This document shows, one piece after another, positions 17,696 to 24,857 of a stretch of DNA of 51,107 nucleotides. Source of the DNA: an uncultured Holophagaceae bacterium (GTDB lineage: Bacteria; Acidobacteriota; Holophagae; Holophagales; Holophagaceae); the NCBI GenBank assembly GCA_903937385.1, contig CAIZZF010000024.1, positions 1 through 51,107 on the forward strand, in the 5' to 3' direction. The position numbers and the translations under genes are program-made. Under the pieces are notes generated by a model. It made no database searches, was not told the origin of the DNA, and was given only the letters and a program-made list of their open reading frames with translations. Numbering within the stretch: the first letter of the stretch is position 1; the number at the start of each line of letters is the position of its first letter.

Positions 17696-17707
17696 TACTC
17701 TGGTGCC
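17696..17707 (+). promoter_or_regulatory. Candidate -10 element for a leaderless lolC transcript
   Basis: TACTCT (17696-17701) lies exactly 6 bp before ATG 17708, the same geometry as upstream of the prepilin gene, again without a Shine-Dalgarno and without a clear -35. Confidence 0.35.
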
Positions 17708-18934
17708 ATGCCGCGCTTCGAGAGCATCATCGCCGACCGCTACCTGAAGACCCACCGCAAGGGGGCCTTCGTGCGGACCATGGTGCGCTTCGCCCGCGGC
17801 GGCACGGCCCTGGGCGTCTTCGCCATGGTGGTGGCCCTGGCGGTGATGAACGGCTTCCGCGAGGAGATCCAGGCCACGCTATACAGCGCCACGGCCCACT
17901 TCACGGTCTTCAACCTGGCCGGCGACATCCCCGACACCGAAGCCGCCCTGCGGACCATCCGGGCTGTTCCCGGCGTGCAGGCCGCCTCGCCCATCCGCCT
18001 GGAGAAGGGCCTGCTCCGCCGCCCCAACAGCGAGATGCCCCCGGAGACCGTCGTGGTGAAGGCCGTAGAGCCCGCCACCGCCCACGGCACCTCCAGCATC
18101 TTCGACACCATGCAGCCCGCCCCCATCGAGCAGCTCAAGGAGGGCGAGATCATCCTGGGCAAGGAGCTGGCCCAGCGCCTCAGCCTGCGGGTGGGCGACA
18201 CCGTGGCCCTTGCGGTCTTCCGCCTGGAGCTGGGCCTGGGCGGCCAGCAGCCCAAGGTGGCCGCTTTCAAGGTGGCTGGCACGTTCTACAGCCGCAGCTC
18301 CGAATACGACAAGTCCTGGGCATTCATCCACCTGAATGACGCCATGCGCATGGCCCGCTCCGAGGGCCGGGCCGAGATGATCGAGGTGCGCAGCCGCAGC
18401 ATCGACGCCATCGCCGAGGTGAAGCCCCGCCTGCTGAAGGCCCTGGGGCCGGCCTACCACGCCGCCGACCTGCGGGACTCCAACCGATCCCTCTTTGCGG
18501 CCCTCACCGTGGAGAAGTGGCTCTTCGCCGCCATCCTCAGCCTCATCATCCTGGTGGCCGCCTTCAACATCGTGGCCTCCCTGGTGCTGCTGGTGACCGA
18601 AAAGCGCAGGGACCTGGGCGTGCTGCTGGCCCTCGGGGCCACCCCGAAGCAGATCCAGCGGCTCTTCGAGCTGCAGGGCCTGCGCATCGGCGCCGTGGGC
18701 ACCGCCTGGGGCCTGGGCACCAGCGTGCCCCTCTGCCTGGTCCTGGATCACTTCCGCCTGCTCAAGCTGCCGGCGGCAGTCTACGACTTCATCACCTACA
18801 TGCCCTTCCGGCTCAAGGTGCTGGACATCGTGCTGGTGGCCGCCCTACCCCTGCTGGTGTCCTGGCTGGCGGCCCGCTACCCCGCCAAGAAAGCCGCTGC
18901 CCTGGACCCCGTCGATGCGCTGAGGGCCGAATGA
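17708..18934 (+). CDS. lolC: Lipoprotein-releasing ABC permease (LolC/LolE/LolF type)
   Basis: A 408-residue FtsX-like permease. It has an N-terminal membrane helix (about 30-48), a periplasmic MacB-PCD domain (50-260) and three C-terminal helices (about 268-400). The family's KRRDLGVLLALGATPKQI coupling segment is at about 299-316. Lol permeases extract mature lipoproteins from the inner membrane for delivery to LolA. It overlaps the ATPase gene by 4 bp (ATGA). Only one permease gene is present; E. coli has LolC plus LolE, whereas several lineages use a single homodimeric LolF, which would fit here unless a second permease lies elsewhere. Confidence 0.82.
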   Translation: MPRFESIIADRYLKTHRKGAFVRTMVRFARGGTALGVFAMVVALAVMNGFREEIQATLYSATAHFTVFNLAGDIPDTEAALRTIRAVPGVQAASPIRLEKGLLRRPNSEMPPETVVVKAVEPATAHGTSSIFDTMQPAPIEQLKEGEIILGKELAQRLSLRVGDTVALAVFRLELGLGGQQPKVAAFKVAGTFYSRSSEYDKSWAFIHLNDAMRMARSEGRAEMIEVRSRSIDAIAEVKPRLLKALGPAYHAADLRDSNRSLFAALTVEKWLFAAILSLIILVAAFNIVASLVLLVTEKRRDLGVLLALGATPKQIQRLFELQGLRIGAVGTAWGLGTSVPLCLVLDHFRLLKLPAAVYDFITYMPFRLKVLDIVLVAALPLLVSWLAARYPAKKAAALDPVDALRAE

Positions 18935-19581
18935 TCGGACACCCACTCACGGTCACCGACCTCCACAAGACCTACCCGGGCAACGCCCACCCGGTCTTCG
19001 ACGGCTTCTCCCTGGACGTGGAGGCCGGTAGCCTCTGCGCCATCGTCGGGGTCTCCGGCGTGGGCAAGACCACCCTCCTGAACTGCGTCGCGGGCCTGGA
19101 CCACTGGGAGGGGGGCCAGATCACCGTGGGCGATGAGCCCGTCCCCGCGGGCGCCGAGGCCCGGGCCCTCTACCGGCGGCGGCGCGTGGGCCTGGCCTTC
19201 CAGCAGCCGCACCTGCTGCCAGAGTTCACCGTGCGCGAGAACCTGCGCATGCCCTTCCTCATCGACGGCACTTCCACGGCCGAGGGCGAGGCCTGGATCA
19301 GCCAGCTGCTCAGCACCGTGGGCCTCGGCAGCCTGGGGGAGCGCTTCCCAGGCCAGCTGTCCGGCGGCGAGGCCGCCCGGGCGGGCCTGGCCCGCGCCCT
19401 GGTGCGGAAGCCCGCCCTGTGGCTGCTGGACGAGCCCACGGGCAACCTGGACGCCGCCACGGCCGAGGAAGTCTTCGGGTTCCTCACCAGCCTCCACGCC
19501 GAGCTGCGCCCCACCACCCTTCTGGTCACCCACAACCCCGGCCTCGCCGAGCGCTGCATGCGGACCGTCAGGCTGGGCTAG
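18931..19581 (+). CDS. lolD: Lipoprotein-releasing ABC ATPase LolD
   Basis: A 216-residue ABC ATPase of the LolD/MacB group that powers lipoprotein release with the overlapping permease. Walker A is GVSGVGKTT (40-48), the Q-loop is FQQPHLLPEFT, the signature LSGGE is at 143-147, and Walker B with D-loop is LLDEPTGNLD (165-174), followed by TLLVTHN. The residues after the signature are AARAGLARAL instead of the near-universal QQRVAIARAL, an unusual variant, but all catalytic motifs are intact. The start ATG 18931 is coupled to the lolC stop. Confidence 0.87.
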   Translation: MIGHPLTVTDLHKTYPGNAHPVFDGFSLDVEAGSLCAIVGVSGVGKTTLLNCVAGLDHWEGGQITVGDEPVPAGAEARALYRRRRVGLAFQQPHLLPEFTVRENLRMPFLIDGTSTAEGEAWISQLLSTVGLGSLGERFPGQLSGGEAARAGLARALVRKPALWLLDEPTGNLDAATAEEVFGFLTSLHAELRPTTLLVTHNPGLAERCMRTVRLG

Positions 19582-19594
19582 GGCCGGCCGCCGA

Positions 19595-19611
19595 ATTCGC
19601 GTTTCGCGAAT
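19595..19611. other. Inverted repeat between convergent lolD and ruvX
   Basis: ATTCGCG (19595-19601) pairs with CGCGAAT (19605-19611) around TTT. It lies in the 37-bp gap between the two stop codons. There is no T-tract on either side, so it is at best a weak terminator. Confidence 0.45.
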
Positions 19612-19618
19612 CACGAAA

Positions 19619-20056
19619 TTAATCCAACCGATCCGCAGCAACCCCTCGGGCTCGCCGTTCCTCCAGAACCTCCGCCAGGATCACCGCCGCGGCGGCCGCG
19701 TCCAGCATGGCCTTGCGCTTCTCGGGCTTCACGCCGCGCTCGCGGAGGAGGCGCTCGGCCTCGGCGCTGCTGAGGTGCTCGTTCACCAGGCGCAGGGGCA
19801 GGCCGGTGCGCTGGGCCAGGGCCTCGCCGAAGGCCCGGGCGGCGGGGGCGGTCTCGCTCTCGGCGCCGTCCTTGTGGCGGGGCAGGCCCACAGCGAGAAC
19901 CTGCACGCCCTCCTCGCGGCAGAGGCGGACCAGGCGCTCCAGGGTGCGCTCGCCCTCCTGGGGCCAGACCTCGAAGGGCGATGAGAGGATCTCCAGCTCG
20001 TCTGAGAAGGCGAGGCCGATCTTCTTGGTGCCGTGGTCGATGCTGAGCCAGCGCAT
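19619..20056 (-). CDS. ruvX: Holliday-junction resolvase-like RuvX/YqgF
   Basis: A 145-residue YqgF-family protein with RNase H-like fold, implicated in 16S rRNA 5' end processing and Holliday-junction resolution. The family motifs are SIDHGTKKIGLAFSDE (first Asp), AVGLPRHKDG, LRLVNEHLSSAEAERLL (conserved Glu) and DAAAAAVIL (last Asp). ATG 20056 is the conserved start; an upstream extension to 20131 would run into the promoter region shared with the divergent GMC oxidoreductase gene. Confidence 0.9.
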   Translation of the reverse strand: MRWLSIDHGTKKIGLAFSDELEILSSPFEVWPQEGERTLERLVRLCREEGVQVLAVGLPRHKDGAESETAPAARAFGEALAQRTGLPLRLVNEHLSSAEAERLLRERGVKPEKRKAMLDAAAAAVILAEVLEERRARGVAADRLD

Positions 20057-20162
20057 GGCACCAGTGTGCCTCAGGCCGTTCCGGCCCCGCATCCCAAATG
20101 GCTTCCAGCCCCAGCAAGTGCTAGGCTTCACTCATCCATCCAGGACAGCGGGGAGCATGGCC

Positions 20163-21761
20163 ATGGTGTGGGACTACATCATCATCGGATCCGGATTTGG
20201 CGGCAGCGTCAGTGCGCTGCGCCTCACCGAGAAGGGCTACAAGGTCCTGGTCCTGGAGAAGGGCCGCCGCTTGCGCACGGGCGACTTCCCCAAGACCAAC
20301 TGGAACCTCAAGCGCTTCTTCTGGGCGCCCGTGCTGGGCTGCCGGGGGCTCTTCAAGATGACCTTCCTGCCCCATGTGACGGCCCTGTCCGGCGTGGGCG
20401 TCGGGGGCGGCTCCCTGGTCTACGCCAACACCCTGCCCATTCCCAAGGATCCCTTCTTCCAGTCTCCTTCCTGGAGCCACCTTGCGGACTGGAAGACCGA
20501 GCTGGCCGCGCACTACCAGACGGCCCTGCGCATGCTGGGGGCCATCCAGAATCCCAGCCTTACGTACCCCGACGAGGTCCTGCGGGAAGTGGGCAAGCAG
20601 CTTGGCCGGGACGACACCTTCGAGCAGACCGAGGTGGCCGTCTACTTCGGCAAAAAGGGGGAGACCGTGCCCGATCCCTTCTTCGGCGGGGAAGGCCCGG
20701 AGCGTACGGGCTGTGAGCTCTGCGGCGGCTGCATGCTGGGCTGCAACCACGGCGCCAAGAACACCCTGGACAAGAACTACCTCTACCTGGCCGAGAAGCG
20801 GGGCCTGGAGATCGAGGCCGACACGGAAGTCACCTGGGTGCGCCCCCACCCCGAGGGTGGCTACGAGCTGGAGGCCCGCCAGGGCACCTGGGCGATCCCG
20901 GCCCTCAACACCCGCAGGACCTACCGGGCAGCCAAGGTGATCTTCGCCGGGGGCGTGACGGGCACCGTGCCCCTGCTGCTGCAGCTCAAAGAGAAGCCCG
21001 AGGGCCTGCCGCGCCTGTCGGACCGCATCGGCGACTTCATCCGCACCAACTCGGAGGTGCTCATCGGCGTGGTCACCCAGCGCCGTGACAAGGATCTCTC
21101 CCAGGGCATCGCCATCGGGTCGATCCTCCACACGGACGAGCACAGCCACCTGGAGCCCGTGCGCTACCCCGCCGGAGCCGGAGTCTTTCGCACCCTGATG
21201 CTGCCCAACGCCCCAGGGGATACCCTCGTCCAGCGCATCCTCAGCGCCCTGGGCCTGGTGGTCCGCCACCCCATCCAGACCGTGCGGGCCTACCTGGTGC
21301 CGGACTGGGCCAAGTACACGATGATCCTGCTCTACATGCGCACCGTGGACGGCCACATCCGCATGCGCCTGGGCCGCAGTCCCTTCACCGCCTTCTTCCG
21401 GGGCGCCGTCACCACCAAGGGCGACGGTCTCCCGGCCAAGGCCTGGGCGCCCGAAGCCACGGACCTGGCCCGGCGAGTGGCCCATGAGATCGGGGGCTAC
21501 CCCACCAGCCTCCTCACCGAGACCCTCCTGGGCATCCCCACCACGGCCCACATCCTCGGCGGCGCCCCCATGGGCGACTCGCCGGAGGCCGGCGCCATCG
21601 ACCACCAGCACCGCCTCTTCGGCTACGACGGCCTCTACGTCATCGACGGGGCGGCCATCTCCGCCAACATCGGCGTGAATCCGTCGCTCACCATCACCGC
21701 CCTGGCCGAGCGGGCCATGTCCTTCATCCCGCCCAAGGGGGAGGTCGCCGCGGCCTCATGA
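20163..21761 (+). CDS. GMC-family FAD-dependent oxidoreductase (cholesterol-oxidase-like)
   Basis: A 532-residue flavoprotein. The Rossmann FAD-binding motif IIGSGFGGSVSA is near residue 7 and VGVGGGSLVYAN follows at about 80. A cysteine-rich CELCGGCMLGC motif (about 183-193) is followed by NHGAKNTLDKNYL, and the C-terminal FAD/active-site region reads IDGAAISANIGVNPSLTI. This branch includes mycobacterial ChoD-like proteins, but the substrate cannot be read from the sequence. ATG 20163 is preferred over ATG 20157 because GGGGAG sits 7 bp upstream. The gene overlaps ogt by 4 bp. Confidence 0.8.
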   Translation: MVWDYIIIGSGFGGSVSALRLTEKGYKVLVLEKGRRLRTGDFPKTNWNLKRFFWAPVLGCRGLFKMTFLPHVTALSGVGVGGGSLVYANTLPIPKDPFFQSPSWSHLADWKTELAAHYQTALRMLGAIQNPSLTYPDEVLREVGKQLGRDDTFEQTEVAVYFGKKGETVPDPFFGGEGPERTGCELCGGCMLGCNHGAKNTLDKNYLYLAEKRGLEIEADTEVTWVRPHPEGGYELEARQGTWAIPALNTRRTYRAAKVIFAGGVTGTVPLLLQLKEKPEGLPRLSDRIGDFIRTNSEVLIGVVTQRRDKDLSQGIAIGSILHTDEHSHLEPVRYPAGAGVFRTLMLPNAPGDTLVQRILSALGLVVRHPIQTVRAYLVPDWAKYTMILLYMRTVDGHIRMRLGRSPFTAFFRGAVTTKGDGLPAKAWAPEATDLARRVAHEIGGYPTSLLTETLLGIPTTAHILGGAPMGDSPEAGAIDHQHRLFGYDGLYVIDGAAISANIGVNPSLTITALAERAMSFIPPKGEVAAAS

Positions 21762-22234
21762 TCCGCGAGCTGTCCTTCACCACCCGGCTGGGCCGCCTCC
21801 GCCTGGGTTGGCGCCCCGAGGGCATCTGCCTGCTGCGCTTCGCCGAGGTCCCGGGGCCGGGCGAGGCCGCGACGGCGCCCGCCTGGGTCCAGGATGCCCT
21901 GCGTCGGCTCCTAGCCCACCTGGCCGGTCAGCCCCAGGACCTGCGGGACATCCCCTTAGACCTGTCGGACCTGACGCCCTTCCAGCACCGCGTGGCGGAG
22001 GTGCTGCGCGCCACCCGCCCGGGACAGACCCTCACCTACGGCGATGTGGCCCTGCTGGCGGGTCACCCCGGCGCGGCCCGGGCCGTGGGCCAGGCTGTGA
22101 AGGCCAACCCCGTCCTGATCCTGGTGCCCTGCCACCGCGTGGTGGCCGCGAACGGCCCCGGCGGCTGGAGCGCCTTCGGCTCCCCCGAGCGGAAGGCGCA
22201 GCTGCTGGCGCTGGAAGCCCCTACAATTGATTGA
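21758..22234 (+). CDS. ogt: Methylated-DNA-protein-cysteine methyltransferase
   Basis: A 158-residue Ogt/MGMT protein that removes alkyl groups from O6-alkylguanine by suicide transfer to Cys125 in PCHRV (124-128). The DNA-binding helix-turn-helix region (TPFQHRVAEVLRATRPGQ, TLTYGDVALLAGHPGAARAV) and the hinge Asn (NPVLILVPCHR) are present. The N-terminal domain is short. ATG 21758 overlaps the preceding stop (ATGA), so it is translated with the GMC gene. Its 3' end overlaps the convergent NAD(P)-binding gene by 14 bp. Confidence 0.92.
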   Translation: MIRELSFTTRLGRLRLGWRPEGICLLRFAEVPGPGEAATAPAWVQDALRRLLAHLAGQPQDLRDIPLDLSDLTPFQHRVAEVLRATRPGQTLTYGDVALLAGHPGAARAVGQAVKANPVLILVPCHRVVAANGPGGWSAFGSPERKAQLLALEAPTID

Positions 22235-22880
22235 TGTCCGGTGTCTCGAGGATGGCCTTGGGTGCCCCCACCAGCGCCGCCTGGACCATGGCCTTGCCGA
22301 GTTGTTCCGTGGTGGTGAAGCTGCCCGGTGAGAGCGCCTTCAGGAGCGGCCAGAAGGGCCCCAGCAGGAGGTAAAGCAGACGGTACAGGGCCGTCCGGGA
22401 GGTGATGCCGTGGAGGGGCCGGATGGCGCCTGGGCGGAACACATAGACGGCCTTGAAGGGCAGCTGGAGCAGGGCGTTCTCGATGCGGCCCTTCACCCGG
22501 GCCCACATGACCCGGCCCTGCTCCGTGCTGTCGGCGCCGGCCCCGGAGATGTAGCAAAAGCTCATGGCCGGGTTCAGGCGGACCAGGGTCTGGGCCGCGG
22601 CCAGCGTGAGGTCGACGGTCACGCGCTGGTAGGCCGCCTCGGTGAGCCCCGCCGAGGTGACACCGAGGCAGAAGCAGCAGGCGTCCAGGCCCGTCAGCTC
22701 GCCCTCAATGGCCGAGTAGTCGAAGAAGTCCGCGTGGAGCAGCTCCCGCAGCTTGGGATGGGCCTGCCCGAAGGGGCTGCGCCCGATCACGAGGACCTCT
22801 GACACCCGCTGATCCAGCAGGCACTCGCGCAGGACCCCCTGCCCGATCATGCCGGTCGCACCGAACAGCAGCACCTTCAT
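22221..22880 (-). CDS. Atypical SDR, NAD(P)H-binding protein
   Basis: A 219-residue extended/atypical short-chain dehydrogenase with the nucleotide-binding GATGMIG at 7-13. ISGAGAD at mid-protein replaces the usual SxnYxxxK pattern, as in TIP30/HTATIP2-like and epimerase-like members of unknown substrate. A hydrophobic segment near 165-180 (LLYLLLGPFWPLL) could touch the membrane. GGGGAGG lies 6 bp before ATG 22880. It is divergent from murB with only 30 bp between the start codons. Confidence 0.75.
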   Translation of the reverse strand: MKVLLFGATGMIGQGVLRECLLDQRVSEVLVIGRSPFGQAHPKLRELLHADFFDYSAIEGELTGLDACCFCLGVTSAGLTEAAYQRVTVDLTLAAAQTLVRLNPAMSFCYISGAGADSTEQGRVMWARVKGRIENALLQLPFKAVYVFRPGAIRPLHGITSRTALYRLLYLLLGPFWPLLKALSPGSFTTTEQLGKAMVQAALVGAPKAILETPDINQL

Positions 22881-22910
22881 CTGGAACCTCCCCAGTCCAT
22901 ACTGGACCCG

Positions 22911-23795
22911 ATGACGCGCCCTTTCCCCGATGACCTGCTAGGCCTCCCGCACCGCCGGGACGTGCCCTTCTCCCGGCTCACCACCCTGGGCGTGGGCGGC
23001 CTCTGCCGCTGGCTCTTCGAGCCCACCACCGAGGCCGAGGCCCAGGCCTTCGTGCGGGCCTGCGTCCGCGAGGGACTGCCCTGGCGGGTGCTGGGCGGCG
23101 GCTCGAACCTGGTGGTGCTGGGCGATGTGGAAACGCCTGTGCTGCGGCTCGCCTTGCCGAAGCTGGTTCAGCGCGAGGGCCAGGAGCTGACGGCCCCCGC
23201 CAGCCACGGCCACATCGCCCTAGCCGAGGCCGCGACTCAGGCAGGCCTGTCGGGACTTGAGTTCGCCAGCGGGATTCCAGGTTCCCTCGGGGGGGCCATC
23301 CGGATGAACGCCGGGGCCTACGGCCGCGAGTGGGTGGACGTGCTGACCCGCTTCCGCTTCCTCACCCCCGAGGGCGAGCTGGTGGAGCGCGCCCCCGAGC
23401 CCGGCGACTTCCGCTACCGCGGGAGCTTCCTCACGGCCGGTCACGTGGTGCTGTCCGCCACGGCGCGACTGGCGGCCAGCGATCCCGAGACGATCCGCGC
23501 ACAGGTGGCGGAATACCGGGCGAAGCGCGGCACCAGCCAGCCCCTCTCCCAGCGCAATGCCGGCTGCATCTTCAAGAACCCTCCTGGGCAGAGCGCCGGG
23601 CGCCTCATCGATGCGGCGGGCCTCAAGGGCCTGCGGGTGGGCGACGCCGAGGTCAGTCCCGAGCACGCCAACTTCCTGGTGAACCACGGCCAGGCCACCG
23701 CCGCCCAGTTTGCGGAGCTCATGGAGCGGGTCCGCGCCCGGGTCCTGGAGGCCCATGGCGTGGCTCTGGAGCCCGAGGTGGAGATCTGGCGGTAG
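22911..23795 (+). CDS. murB: UDP-N-acetylenolpyruvoylglucosamine reductase
   Basis: A 294-residue MurB, which uses FAD and NADPH to form UDP-MurNAc in peptidoglycan synthesis. FAD-binding segments are TLGVGG (25-30) and LGGGSNLVV (61-69), with IPGSLGGAIRMNAGAYG at 122-138. The proton donor is Cys219 in RNAGCIFKNP instead of the Ser of E. coli MurB, a type II-like feature. The length fits the short type. No clear Shine-Dalgarno precedes ATG 22911. It heads the murB-ftsQ-ftsA-ftsZ division cluster. Confidence 0.93.
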   Translation: MTRPFPDDLLGLPHRRDVPFSRLTTLGVGGLCRWLFEPTTEAEAQAFVRACVREGLPWRVLGGGSNLVVLGDVETPVLRLALPKLVQREGQELTAPASHGHIALAEAATQAGLSGLEFASGIPGSLGGAIRMNAGAYGREWVDVLTRFRFLTPEGELVERAPEPGDFRYRGSFLTAGHVVLSATARLAASDPETIRAQVAEYRAKRGTSQPLSQRNAGCIFKNPPGQSAGRLIDAAGLKGLRVGDAEVSPEHANFLVNHGQATAAQFAELMERVRARVLEAHGVALEPEVEIWR

Positions 23796-23796
23796 G

Positions 23797-23969
23797 GCTA
23801 TCAGCTGTCAGCTATCAATAGACCCCTAACGATGGACCTGCCGGACCCTATCTGTTGACAGCCGAGAGCTGAGAGCCGACAGCCCGAAAATGGTCAGCAA
23901 CGATGGGCCTGCCGGGCCCCATCTGTTGGCAGCTGACAGCTGATAGCTGACAGCCAACCTGCTACCTTC
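23797..23969. repeat. Heptamer-based repeat block between murB and ftsQ
   Basis: Three clusters of 7-bp units occur here: CTATCAG/CTGTCAG type at 23798-23818, GACAGCC/GAGAGCT type at about 23857-23883, and GACAGCT/GATAGCT type at about 23928-23955. The left cluster is in inverted orientation: 23797-23813 is the exact reverse complement of 23931-23947. A 35-bp unit starting AACGATGG occurs at 23828-23862 and 23899-23933 with about four mismatches, so the block also reads as two 71-bp direct repeats. It fills the whole 180-bp gap before ftsQ. Confidence 0.85.
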
Positions 23970-23975
23970 AACCCC
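23963..23975 (+). promoter_or_regulatory. Candidate -10 element for a leaderless ftsQ transcript
   Basis: TACCTT (23963-23968) ends 7 bp before ATG 23976, with no Shine-Dalgarno. It is the third gene here with a TANNNT at this position. Confidence 0.35.
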
Positions 23976-24764
23976 ATGGCCATGCTCCCCCGAACCCGCC
24001 CCCGGCGACCCTGGTTTCCCTGGGTCCGGGCGGGCATCACCCTCACGGTCCTGGGTCTCGCGGGCTGGGGGCTGCTGGAGTTCGGCACGCGCTACCTGGG
24101 CCTCCAGAAGCTCGTCATCGAGCAGGTGAATGTCAGCGGCTGCCGGGGCGAACGGCAGCTGGAGATCCAGAAGCTGGCGGAGCAGCTGGTCCTGGGCAAG
24201 CCGCTCTTCTGGGTGGACGCCGAGGAGCTACGCAGCCGCATCGAGGCCAAGCGCTGGGTGCGCGGCCTGCAGATCCGCAAGGACCCGCCGGACCGCCTGA
24301 GCCTGGCCATCGAAGAGCGCCGTCCGGTGCTCTGGCTGGTGCGGCCCAATGGGGTCTTCCTGGTCTCGGATGACGGCGTGGTACTCGACCGGGTCAGCCA
24401 GGCCAACCTAAATCCCATTCCTGTGGTGGTGGATCCAGCCAGCCAGACAGACCAGGGACTGGCCCGCCTCGTGAGTGCTGCACGCACTCTGCGGGAAAAA
24501 CAGCAGGGCTTTTACGAGCGCATCACCGAGCTGCGGGACAGCCCCAAGGGGCCTGTGGCCTACATCGACGGGCTCCCCGCCCCAATCTTCCTCTCCCGCC
24601 AGGATGTCACGAAAAATGTGCCCAATTTCCAGGGGCTCTTCGTGGATCGCCTCGCCCAGCGACCAGATCTGGCTCGGCTGCGGTATATCGACCTACGCTG
24701 GGATGATGAGGTGGCCGTTGGGGAACCCGAGGACGCCAGCGCTCCACCCAAGGGTCCGCGCTGA
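23976..24764 (+). CDS. ftsQ: Cell division protein FtsQ (POTRA domain)
   Basis: A 262-residue bitopic divisome protein. A basic cytoplasmic N-terminus is followed by one membrane helix (about 18-38). The POTRA domain (about 45-118) reads IEQVNVSGCRGERQLEIQKL then WVRGLQIRKDPPDRLSLAIEER. The FtsQ beta domain starts VLWLVRPNGVFLVSDDGVVL and runs to about 245. It links early and late division proteins in the periplasm. Upstream genes usual in the dcw cluster (murC, ddl) are absent between murB and ftsQ. ATG 23982 is an alternative start two codons later. Confidence 0.85.
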   Translation: MAMLPRTRPRRPWFPWVRAGITLTVLGLAGWGLLEFGTRYLGLQKLVIEQVNVSGCRGERQLEIQKLAEQLVLGKPLFWVDAEELRSRIEAKRWVRGLQIRKDPPDRLSLAIEERRPVLWLVRPNGVFLVSDDGVVLDRVSQANLNPIPVVVDPASQTDQGLARLVSAARTLREKQQGFYERITELRDSPKGPVAYIDGLPAPIFLSRQDVTKNVPNFQGLFVDRLAQRPDLARLRYIDLRWDDEVAVGEPEDASAPPKGPR

Positions 24765-24824
24765 CCTGCCGAAATCGAATGGGTGTTTTTTCCGGCCAGG
24801 AATGCTCAATTCCCGGGATGGAAA

Positions 24825-24833
24825 TGGTATAAA
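24825..24833 (+). promoter_or_regulatory. Extended -10 promoter for ftsA-ftsZ
   Basis: TGG directly followed by TATAAA (24828-24833) forms an extended -10 element in the 93-bp gap between ftsQ and ftsA; no good -35 is seen, which extended -10 promoters tolerate. The start site would be near 24840, just before the AAGGAAAAGGA ribosome-binding site of ftsA. Confidence 0.5.
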
Positions 24834-24857
24834 CCTAGAGCAAGGAAAAGGATCTTC

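Noticed and set aside
19595-19611. Intrinsic terminator between lolD and ruvX
   Set aside because: The stem is 7 bp but no T-tract follows on either strand; kept only as an inverted repeat.
23797-23969. Possible CRISPR array
   Set aside because: Only two 71-bp units with heptamer substructure, no unique spacers and no cas genes.
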